33,693 nucleotides of DNA from an uncultured Chitinophagales bacterium (GTDB lineage Bacteria > Bacteroidota > Bacteroidia > Chitinophagales > JAHDHT01): NCBI GenBank assembly GCA_938023075.1, contig CALHDG010000124.1, forward strand, positions 1 through 33,693, in the 5' to 3' direction. Under the pieces are notes generated by a model that was not told where the DNA came from, ran no database searches, and was given only the letters and a program-made list of their open reading frames with translations. The position numbers and the translations under genes were made by a program. Position 1 is the stretch's first letter; every line of letters starts with the position of its first letter. Positions 25,485-31,970 of the stretch are shown here, in pieces.

Positions 25485-27215
25485 TTAAACAAGTACTCGC
25501 TTATAATTTTGATTGTTAACTTGAGCATTTATCCGCCGCTCTTTATAATCTTCTATTGCATCGTGTAAATACATAAAATGGTTTTCTTTCCCAATTTTTT
25601 CATACAAGCCCGATTTAATAATGAGATCACGCACCGGGCCAATGGCTGAAGTAAAGTACACTTCAATTTTATTGCGGGCAAGCCAATTGTATAACTCATT
25701 TAAAACATGTAAGCCACTACTGTCAATATCGTACATGCTTTTGGCATCAATAAACAATACTTTGGCACGCATCTCGTCAGCAAGCAGTAAATCTTTTATC
25801 GTATCTTTAAAAAAAGTAGCGTTGCCAAAAAACAATTGATTGTCAAAACGCACAATCAACATATCGGGGTTTTGCTCAATATCAGGAAAGCGTTCAATAT
25901 TTCGATAGTAAGTTGTGTTGGGCACTTTGCCAAGAACAGCCAAATGTGGTCTAGAACTTTTATACATAACCGTTAATACCGATAAAATAACACCAACCAA
26001 AACACCTAACTCAATACCCAACAACAAAGTAAGCAAAAAGGTAGTTAACATTAAGCAAAAGTCTCGCCGGTGCGTTTTCCATAAATACCAGGCTTCTTTA
26101 TAATCAAACAAACCCATTGCCGAAATTAAAATGATAGCCGCTAAAACTGCTTTTGGTAAGTAATAAAAAAGCGGCGTAAAAAATTGTAAGGTTAACAAAA
26201 CAATAACAACGGTAATAATGGATGCAATACCAGTTTGAGCACCAACTGCATTGTTAACCGCCGAACGGCTAAAACTACCCGACGTAGGTATCGCCTGAAA
26301 AAAGGAAGCCGCTATTTTTGAAATGCCAAGTGCCAACAACTCTTGATTGGGTTGCACTACATAATGCTGATGTTGCCGTTCGATGGTTTTTGCGATGCCG
26401 TAACTTTCAACAATACCAATAGCGGTAACGGTAAAAACAGTGGGCAGCAATTGTAAAAAAGTAGCATAGCTTAGGTTAGGTATTTGAAAAGCCGGCAAAC
26501 CAGCAGGTACAGAATTGACAATTGCTAAGCTATGAAACTCTTGCCACTGAAACCAAGCACATAAAACGGTAGACAACACAACCACAATTAAAGCTGCAGG
26601 TATCAATCGACTTATGCGCCGCAATATTAACAATACTACTACCGATGCAACACTCAAACTTAAAGCCAGGTAGTTGGTTTCTCCAATCAATCGCAAATCA
26701 TATAAAAAGGTTTCGTACACATGAACTGAGCGTGGAATATCAACACCAATTAAATCTTTTATTTGATTAATAATAATGATAACTGCCGCAGCTGAAGTAA
26801 AACCACTAATAACCGGATGCGATAAAAAGTTAACCAAAAAACCCAACTTGAATAAACTAAACAGCAATTGCATTATGCCAACCAGCAAGCCTGTAGTAAT
26901 AACCAATTGAATATATGCCGGGCTACCGGGTTCTGCAATTTGACCAACGCCCGACAACACCAACAGCGCCGAAACCGCTACCGGACCAACCGACATTTGC
27001 CGGGAAGTACCCATTAAGGCATATAAAAAAGTAGGTACTAAGCTTGCATACAAACCATAAATAGGCGGCATACCGGCTAAGTAAGCATAAGCCATTGCTT
27101 GAGGCACCAACATAATTGCTACGGTTATTCCAGCTATCGCATCTAACTTAAAATGGGTGTTCCGATAACCTTTCAGGTCGGCAATTACAGGGAATATTTT
27201 TTGTATATATTTCAG
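25485..27215 (-). CDS. SulP family inorganic anion transporter with STAS domain
   Basis: The first ATG (27113) gives MLVPQAMAYAYLAGMPPIYG, but SulP proteins have a conserved segment before this. The frame continues upstream with DLKGYRNTHFKLDAIAGITV, a good match to that segment. No ATG, GTG or TTG lies between the upstream stop and the ATG. CTG 27215, 1 nt after the DUF72 stop (TAATCTG), is the most plausible start and gives 576 aa. The membrane domain has GTSRQMSVGPVAVSALLVLS and SGSFSRSAVNNAVGAQTG. The C-terminal STAS domain has the phospho-site motif MYDIDSSGLHVL. SulP transporters move sulfate, bicarbonate or other anions. The substrate is not predictable here. It forms an operon with DUF72. 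Confidence 0.88.
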   Translation of the reverse strand: MKYIQKIFPVIADLKGYRNTHFKLDAIAGITVAIMLVPQAMAYAYLAGMPPIYGLYASLVPTFLYALMGTSRQMSVGPVAVSALLVLSGVGQIAEPGSPAYIQLVITTGLLVGIMQLLFSLFKLGFLVNFLSHPVISGFTSAAAVIIIINQIKDLIGVDIPRSVHVYETFLYDLRLIGETNYLALSLSVASVVVLLILRRISRLIPAALIVVVLSTVLCAWFQWQEFHSLAIVNSVPAGLPAFQIPNLSYATFLQLLPTVFTVTAIGIVESYGIAKTIERQHQHYVVQPNQELLALGISKIAASFFQAIPTSGSFSRSAVNNAVGAQTGIASIITVVIVLLTLQFFTPLFYYLPKAVLAAIILISAMGLFDYKEAWYLWKTHRRDFCLMLTTFLLTLLLGIELGVLVGVILSVLTVMYKSSRPHLAVLGKVPNTTYYRNIERFPDIEQNPDMLIVRFDNQLFFGNATFFKDTIKDLLLADEMRAKVLFIDAKSMYDIDSSGLHVLNELYNWLARNKIEVYFTSAIGPVRDLIIKSGLYEKIGKENHFMYLHDAIEDYKERRINAQVNNQNYKRVLV

Positions 27216-27216
27216 A

Positions 27217-28125
27217 TTAAAATAACTTTAAGATGTTTTGCTTGTTCGGTGTGTTGACTTTTCCGGCTAGTTGCGGTACCTTTAAATTTACGGATAAACG
27301 TTGATTAAGTTGCTCTATAAAGTATTTAGATAACCACGGATATGCCTCCTCGTGATTTTGATGTACAAAAAAATACAAGTTTTTTAGCCCTTGCTTTATC
27401 CAAATTTCAATGCGATCAATCCAATCATCTAAACGGGCATAATCACTTTTATGGTTTGTTCCATTGTATCGTATAAACGCATCTTTAGAAGTTAATCTCA
27501 TATGTAGCAAGTCTCTTCTGCCGGCAGTATCTACTATAATATTAGAAATTTTATATTGTTCAAATAGTTTGTAAACGGTATTGGCAGTATCTGTGTTAAA
27601 CCAGTCGATATGCCGTAACTCAACCGCCAGCGGAAAACCTTTAGGCCAATGTTCAATAAACCGTTGCAAAGATACAAAACTCTTGGGAGCAAAATTAGGG
27701 TTCATTTGCAAAAAGATCATCCCCAATTTTTCTTTCAAGTGTGCAATACTATCTAAGTAGGCATTTTGCTCGGCTTCGCAATTTTTCAATCGTCTAAACT
27801 GACTAATGATTTGTGGCACTTTTGGAAAAAACTTAAAATCGTTATCTGCCTTGTTGTACCAATTTTCAACCGTACTCGACGGAAAAATACGATAGTATGT
27901 CGCATTCAATTCAATACTGTTAAACTGCGTGGCGTAATAAGTCAATGCATCTTTGGTACCTCTTGGGTAAAAGCCCTTTAAATCCTGCTTATTCCATTTG
28001 GCGCAACCCACAAAAATGTTGGTCTTGTTTAAGGCTTTGCCACCTAAAACTTTTTTGGTGTCCGCATGGTCTTTCGGAAGAAAAAAATCAATGTCTCCAG
28101 GGTTATCAACTTTGCCAAATTTCAT
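27217..28125 (-). CDS. DUF72 (YecE-like) family protein
   Basis: The 302-aa protein has the TIM-barrel-like DUF72 signature: NIFVGCAKWNKQDLKGFYPR, YYATQFNSIELNATYYRIFP, FKFFPKVPQIISQFRRL, then LAVELRHIDWF and RYNGTNHKSDYARLDDW. LKNLYFFVHQNHEEAYPW closes the fold. The family is widespread with unclear activity. The stop codon at 27217 abuts the likely SulP start. The first ~30 residues (KVDNPGDIDFFLPKDHADTK) are an extension I recall from Bacteroidota members. Confidence 0.88.
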   Translation of the reverse strand: MKFGKVDNPGDIDFFLPKDHADTKKVLGGKALNKTNIFVGCAKWNKQDLKGFYPRGTKDALTYYATQFNSIELNATYYRIFPSSTVENWYNKADNDFKFFPKVPQIISQFRRLKNCEAEQNAYLDSIAHLKEKLGMIFLQMNPNFAPKSFVSLQRFIEHWPKGFPLAVELRHIDWFNTDTANTVYKLFEQYKISNIIVDTAGRRDLLHMRLTSKDAFIRYNGTNHKSDYARLDDWIDRIEIWIKQGLKNLYFFVHQNHEEAYPWLSKYFIEQLNQRLSVNLKVPQLAGKVNTPNKQNILKLF

Positions 28126-28150
28126 TGTTCAATAATCAACTTAGGAATGA

Positions 28151-28294
28151 TGAGAAAATAAATTTACCATCTATGATAAAGCAATTTTTTGATAGACGAG
28201 GCGAAAAACGCAGTCTTAGTGGGCTAAGACGAGACTTTTCAACGAAGTATATCAGAAAATTGCAAAGTCAGCATGTAAATTTATTTTTTTCTCA
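28151..28294. repeat. Long imperfect palindrome (MITE-like hairpin)
   Basis: Three nested arm pairs share one centre. TGAGAAAATAAATTTAC (28151-28167) pairs with GTAAATTTATTTTTTTCTCA (28275-28294), with two unpaired bases. GCAATTTTTTGATA (28181-28194) pairs with TATCAGAAAATTGC (28250-28263). GTCTTAG (28213-28219) pairs with CTAAGAC (28224-28230) over a TGGG loop. No coding potential is seen. Confidence 0.75.
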
Positions 28295-28321
28295 CTCCTT
28301 AATTAAATTTAAAAGTACTTG

Positions 28322-28432
28322 TTTTTTTTGAAACGAACCGGAAGAACTCGCAGAAAGGAGCAGCCTGCTTTCCATTCCAATCTTTCCCGTCACTTCGTGA
28401 ACGGGAAAGGATTTCCATTGCAATCAGGGTTA
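28322..28432 (-). repeat. Structured dispersed repeat, divergent copy 5
   Basis: On the minus strand it reads TAACCCTGATTGCAATGG, then a hairpin CTTTCCCGT / ACGGGAAAG (28382-28409), then GAATGGAAAGCAGG, ending CCGGTTCGTTTCAAAAAAAA. Layout and tail match copies 1-4. The CCCG/CGGG helix of those copies is replaced by the equally paired CCTG/CAGG. It abuts the dead toxin gene. Confidence 0.72.
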
Positions 28433-28476
28433 GATTATAAAGGGCAGTCCTCCGTTGGAAAATGGGCAAATTTGGT

Positions 28477-28581
28477 TTACACTATAATTTCAGAAAATTG
28501 TGTTTCCAAATAATACACGATATTTTGAAATCCGTTCTGAGCTGAAGCCGACCAAATAATTTTATTTGAAATATTTTGCAT
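28477..28581 (-). pseudogene. Truncated RelE/ParE-type toxin gene
   Basis: A 34-codon frame from ATG 28581, overlapping the antitoxin end by 20 bp, reads MQNISNKIIWSASAQNGFQN then IVYYLETQFSEIIV and a stop. The pattern IIW-S-A-x-x-x-x-F-x-x-I-x-x-YL is the N-terminal strand and helix of RelE/ParE toxins. A complete toxin is about 95 aa, so two thirds are missing. The sequence beyond the stop runs into repeat copy 5. The overlap with the antitoxin gene supports an original antitoxin-toxin operon. Confidence 0.7.
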
Positions 28582-28795
28582 GTCTTTTTCTCACTTCTTC
28601 ATCTGTCAAAACATTACCTTCTTCAAAATCTTTAAGCCCCTGTTCCAATGCTTTTTTTTCTCCAACAGAAAGTTGAACACTATCTTCATTTCCACTTAGC
28701 TCTTCGACATATTTTTTAATCTTATGAATTACTTCAACATCGTTGATTTGATCAATCCACTCAATTAATCCAATCTTTTCCTCTTTTATATCCAT
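28562..28795 (-). CDS. Antitoxin-like small protein, toxin partner truncated
   Basis: The 77-aa acidic protein begins MDIKEEKIGLIEWIDQINDV and has a helical N-terminal half. Its C-terminal part (VGEKKALEQGLKDFEEGNVL followed by TDEEVRKRHAKYFK) is the neutralising-tail pattern seen in small Bacteroidota antitoxins that precede RelE/ParE toxins. The toxin start lies inside its 3' end. With the toxin truncated, it is an orphan. It may still be expressed and could protect against related toxins. Confidence 0.7.
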   Translation of the reverse strand: MDIKEEKIGLIEWIDQINDVEVIHKIKKYVEELSGNEDSVQLSVGEKKALEQGLKDFEEGNVLTDEEVRKRHAKYFK

Positions 28796-28893
28796 TTTTA
28801 AACTTTAAACAAAGTTAGTTGAAAATTACTAATAAATAAATTGTGTTACATTTTAAATAAACAAAAATTGAAGATTAGGTGAAAACTTTATCT

Positions 28894-29532
28894 TCAACCC
28901 AACACCCAAATTAAATCGCTCAAAGTAGTATGCTCCGGCTCAAATGAAAAACGGCGTAATCGACCTGCCTCAAATTGATGTAAATATTGATAAACTGCCA
29001 GTTCTATTTTTTGAAGATTCGCTTTAAGTTGCCAATGCTCCCCTTTATGATCGTATAAAACAACAAACAATCTATTTTTTAAATGATGTCGCCCTTGTTG
29101 ACTTTGATGTTTATACAACCATTCAATTAAGTTCTCCGGTTGATTGATCGCTTCATTGAAAGTGCCTTTAAATTGTTTAGGGAACACCGTAGTTTTATGG
29201 TCAAATGGAATATCACCAATAAAAAAATCTTTTTCCCTATCTTTTGCATTTACAGTTTGGCTTACTAATGGATGGCTTTTAAAAATTCGTTCTACTGCCA
29301 TGGCACTATGAAAATTATACCAGCGATTTAGTGCATAATTTTTCAAGTTTTCTTTTTCCGTCAACGTTTTAAAACGCAACTCGATCTGTGCTAATAAATC
29401 CTCAAAAGTTTCGGTTTTGTAAATAAAACGAGTTAGTTTATCTAATTGATCGGTTTGTTTGGTGCCCCATTGATAAGGGTAAACCAAGCGCTTTTTCAAT
29501 TCCCTTTCAATATGTAGTAAAACCCTATCCAT
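28894..29532 (-). CDS. Hypothetical protein, possible PD-(D/E)XK nuclease-like fold
   Basis: The 212-aa protein has no signal or membrane helix. The central part is AMAVERIFKSHPLV, then EKDFFIGDIPFDHKTTVFP, then NRLFVVLYDH. A Glu-bearing helix followed by Asp and D-x-K on neighbouring strands resembles the PD-(D/E)XK core of restriction-type nucleases. This is a pattern match by eye, not a firm assignment. It is the last gene of the dtd operon, 6 bp after the pyrophosphohydrolase, and may be related to nucleic-acid or nucleotide housekeeping. No family name is known to me. Confidence 0.6.
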   Translation of the reverse strand: MDRVLLHIERELKKRLVYPYQWGTKQTDQLDKLTRFIYKTETFEDLLAQIELRFKTLTEKENLKNYALNRWYNFHSAMAVERIFKSHPLVSQTVNAKDREKDFFIGDIPFDHKTTVFPKQFKGTFNEAINQPENLIEWLYKHQSQQGRHHLKNRLFVVLYDHKGEHWQLKANLQKIELAVYQYLHQFEAGRLRRFSFEPEHTTLSDLIWVLG

Positions 29533-29538
29533 AAAGAT

Positions 29539-29868
29539 TCAGTTTTTCAGCTTTTCATTTTGTTGATGCCGTTGTGCATCCCGGTTAGTTTTTTTTGCCA
29601 GATTTTTTTGCAAGGCTTCTGTTAGATTAACTCCCGTTTGGTTAGCAATACAAATCAACACAAAAAACACATCGGCTAGTTCATCAGCCAAATCAAGGTC
29701 TGCTTCTTTATTTTTAAAAGATTGTTCTCCATATTGCCGCGCCATAATTCTGGCAACTTCTCCTACTTCTTCCATCAACAAAGCGGTATTGGTTAATTCA
29801 TTAAAATACCGTACGCCGGTTGTGTTAATCCATTCATTAACTACTTGTTGCGTTTGTTCAATTGTCAT
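29539..29868 (-). CDS. MazG-like nucleotide pyrophosphohydrolase
   Basis: The 109-aa all-helical protein carries the NTP-PPase metal-binding pattern ALLMEEVGEVARIM (EExxE) and DLADELADVFFVLICIAN (ExxD). Small MazG-like enzymes hydrolyse non-canonical or excess NTPs or dNTPs to monophosphate and pyrophosphate, with Mg2+. It starts at ATG 29868, 5 bp after the dtd stop, so the two are co-transcribed. The pairing of dtd and this enzyme is a known gene neighbourhood in Bacteroidota as I recall. Confidence 0.87.
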   Translation of the reverse strand: MTIEQTQQVVNEWINTTGVRYFNELTNTALLMEEVGEVARIMARQYGEQSFKNKEADLDLADELADVFFVLICIANQTGVNLTEALQKNLAKKTNRDAQRHQQNEKLKN

Positions 29869-29873
29869 AAAAC

Positions 29874-30326
29874 TTATTGTTTGTTTTTGCTATCCATAAA
29901 AATGGTCACCGGTCCATCGTTAACTAATTGAACTTGCATCATTGCCCCAAAGGCTCCGGTTGCCGGTGCTTTACCCATTAGTTGAGTCACTTGTTCTAAA
30001 AAATATTCGTACAACGGAATCGCTTTTTCGGGGCGGGCAGCATGTATAAAAGAAGGACGGTTTCCTTTTTTAGTGGAAGCGTGTAAGGTAAATTGACTAA
30101 CCACCAACAGTGCTCCCTCAACATCCATCACACTTAAATTCATTTTATCATCTGCATCTTTAAAAATACGCATGTTCACAATTTTTTGAGCCAACCATTC
30201 TGCATCCTTTTGCTCATCTTCATTTTCAATACCTAGCAGCACTAAAAACCCTTTTTCTATTTTACCAATAATTTTACCATCTACCGTAACATTGGCTTCC
30301 TTTACTCTTTGTATAATTACTCTCAT
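29874..30326 (-). CDS. dtd: D-aminoacyl-tRNA deacylase
   Basis: The 150-aa protein matches Dtd end to end. It starts RVIIQRVKEANVTVDG, has LVVSQFTLHASTKKGNRPSF (SQFTLxA active-site motif) and ends with NDGPVTIFMDS (the second, NxGP-like motif, here NDGP). It removes D-amino acids and glycine mischarged on tRNAs, acting as a dimer in the cytoplasm. It is the first gene of a three-gene minus-strand operon. The motifs are intact, so activity is expected. Confidence 0.95.
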   Translation of the reverse strand: MRVIIQRVKEANVTVDGKIIGKIEKGFLVLLGIENEDEQKDAEWLAQKIVNMRIFKDADDKMNLSVMDVEGALLVVSQFTLHASTKKGNRPSFIHAARPEKAIPLYEYFLEQVTQLMGKAPATGAFGAMMQVQLVNDGPVTIFMDSKNKQ

Positions 30327-30354
30327 ATTTTTCGTAAACTATAAATAAACAACA

Positions 30355-30388
30355 CGGGCTTGCCCGATATTATTAAGTTTCAAAAATA
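30355..30388 (-). promoter_or_regulatory. Possible -7 box and leader hairpin for the dtd operon
   Basis: On the minus strand TATTTTTG (30381-30388) fits TAnnTTTG. A perfect palindrome CGGGCTTGCCCG (30355-30366) follows in the leader. No good -33 box at 19-20 bp was found, so support is partial. Confidence 0.4.
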
Positions 30389-30490
30389 GAAATTCCTTTG
30401 CAAAAAAGGCTTGGCTTTAGAGTATTGGCAGGTTTATTTTCTTAAAAGGAATGCGGTCTATTGATAAGTCAAAATAAATGTAAAATAAGT

Positions 30491-30521
30491 TTTGCTGGAA
30501 ATAAAAATTGTTATATCTTTG
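30491..30521 (+). promoter_or_regulatory. Bacteroidota-type promoter for tRNA-fMet
   Basis: TTTG at 30491-30494, a 19-bp spacer, and TATCTTTG at 30514-30521 match the -33/-7 consensus. The tRNA begins 12 bp after the -7 box. Confidence 0.8.
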
Positions 30522-30532
30522 CACTCCCATAG

Positions 30533-30605
<73 letters not shown>

Positions 30606-30613
30606 CAAAGTAT

Positions 30614-30653
30614 AATCCTAAGTTATTGTAAATCAATTGCTTAGGATTTTTTT
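30614..30653 (+). terminator. Rho-independent terminator after tRNA-fMet
   Basis: AATCCTAAG (30614-30622) pairs perfectly with CTTAGGATT (30640-30648), followed by a T run to 30653. Confidence 0.85.
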
Positions 30654-31356
30654 ATGGCTAACATTGGTCGGAATGTTGGTCGGTTTTTGTGTTTTACCTA
30701 TGAATATGCTGTTTTTCTTTCTAAAAATTGGTTCTACTGTTGACAGACACATTTAACTACTATCTAAAGGCTTCTTTATCTAATCTCTATTCAACAAGTA
30801 CCAACAGAACCAATACTTTCTATTGACTATATAATACTAGGGTGGAATAAGAAATTTATACAACCGAACCCCCCCCTTTAAAAACCAATTGCGCAATTAA
30901 CAACAATGTGGTGTTAACTGTATAACTGTTTCAGCCCTCACCTTCTAATGTGTAGTAAATCCATCATGGGTAAACTATTTAAAAATGCTTCTGCTGCTGA
31001 CATCAAATATTCAAAACATTATAAAAGGATATAGACAAATTATATAGGGTAAGTATAAACAGAAAAAAATTTTATTTACCTGATTATTGGGTAATACAAG
31101 AATTGCGACAAATCAAACCAACTAAAGAAATTGAAGCTAAATTTTATAACAGTAAAGCCAGTTCAAAATACTAATTCGGTAATGTTTTTGGGCGTAGTTG
31201 ATAATGTTAAAATGCCGTAAAAAGGCGGTCTTACTGCCCCCGATCCCCTAAAACCAAAAAATAGTGCTTTGCATTGGTTTAGCTTGTTAAAACAGCCTAA
31301 ATACAAGGTTTTTGGGCGTTTCCGTAATCCGAATATAGGTGAACTGTCCTACCCGA
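30654..31356. other. Gene-poor accessory stretch downstream of tRNA-fMet
   Basis: I see no convincing gene in these ~700 bp. There is a TTGGTCGG direct repeat at 30664-30671 and 30676-30683, an 8-C run near 30869-30877, and TTTTTGGGCGT twice (about 31185 and 31308). The tRNA-adjacent position and this debris would suit the remains of an integrated element. No integrase or duplicated tRNA end is visible. Confidence 0.5.
30967..31172 (+). pseudogene. Possible frameshifted remnant of a small gene
   Basis: ATG 30967 opens a 22-codon frame (MGKLFKNASAADIKYSKHYK, then RI and stop). In another frame from about 31039 an open stretch reads LYRVSINRKKFYLPDYWVIQ followed by ELRQIKPTKEIEAKFYNSKA and ends at about 31172. 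Together they could be one ~65-aa basic protein broken by a frameshift. I do not recognise it, and composition alone could mislead. Confidence 0.3.
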
Positions 31357-31432
31357 CCCCCTTTCAAAACCCTTTTTTAAAAAGGCTCGAAAAAACACCA
31401 TAAGTCCAGTATGTATGCGGCTTGTAGAAGAA
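31357..31432. repeat. 76-bp direct repeat, unit A
   Basis: It begins CCCCCTTTCAAAACCC, contains a CCTTTTTTAAAAAGG palindrome, and ends GTATGCGGCTTGTAGAAGAA. It matches unit B at 31519-31594 with only a few differences and no net length change. The unit start-to-start distance is 162 bp. Confidence 0.85.
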
Positions 31433-31518
31433 ACCGTCTGCACAAAAGCCTCCTATCGAATTTAGCCCAATATGGTAAACTACTACTTTTGCTTTTTAAT
31501 GAGTACCCATTATAGCAC

Positions 31519-31594
31519 CCCCCTTTCAAAACCCTTTTTAAAAAAGGCTCGAAAAACTGCCATAAATCCAGTGTGTATGCGGCTTGTAGAAGAA
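31519..31594. repeat. 76-bp direct repeat, unit B
   Basis: This is the second copy of unit A in the same orientation. The duplication explains the self-similar minus-strand frame at 31377-31631, which I reject as a gene. The DNA between the units shows nothing recognisable. Confidence 0.85.
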
Positions 31595-31648
31595 TTACAC
31601 TGTCAAAAAATGTAAAAACCAAAACAGCCAAAAACCACTTAATTTTGC

Positions 31649-31882
31649 CTAAATGAGTAGAAACGGTTTAGCTCCCCAAATGCAAAAACGGTTTTGTGTA
31701 TGGCTGATTGAATTGTACAAATGACTAATAATACTATTCTGCTGTTTGGTATGCTGATAACAATAACCGTTACTCAATTTGGTACGATGTTTACACCTTG
31801 TTCCTTTTTGTGTAGTTCCTTTACATTGTAAACTTTCGGCTGTACCTACTGCTTTGTTTGTGCTGTAACTACTGGAATACAA
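31649..31882 (-). CDS. Small protein with Cys/His zinc-binding-like motif (DUF5763-like)
   Basis: The frame contains LQCKGTTQKGTRCKHRTKLS then NGYCYQHT. This gives C-x8-C-x9-C-x3-H spacing, the pattern I recall from DUF5763-type tails at the ends of Bacteroidota nucleases and other proteins. The start is uncertain (TTG 31882). The frame stays open upstream (QSIEKSPKTIYQVCKPPQKY) to a stop near 31950, with no usable ATG. It is probably the C-terminal remnant of a longer gene, though a 77-aa protein is possible. It diverges from the peptidase gene. Confidence 0.5.
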   Translation of the reverse strand: MYSSSYSTNKAVGTAESLQCKGTTQKGTRCKHRTKLSNGYCYQHTKQQNSIISHLYNSISHTQNRFCIWGAKPFLLI

Positions 31883-31970
31883 AGCATACTTTTGTGGTGG
31901 CTTACAAACTTGGTAAATTGTTTTCGGTGATTTTTCTATTGATTGTAGTGATAAATATTATATTTAACAA

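Noticed and set aside
25360-25540. Plus-strand frame reading WLGFRLKLIFKEELYFTR and onward
   Set aside because: It looks slightly protein-like but lacks a proper start, is short, and overlaps the antisense 3' end of sulP. There is not enough to call a gene remnant.
31377-31631. 84-aa minus-strand frame with internal repeats (LLQAAY...DLW.FFEPF twice)
   Set aside because: The protein repeats are just the translation of the 76-bp DNA repeat. It lacks a plausible start context and any known motif.
30654-31648. CRISPR array or integrase
   Set aside because: The repeats are only two, 162 bp apart, with no spacer series. No tyrosine or serine recombinase motif is present in any frame I read.
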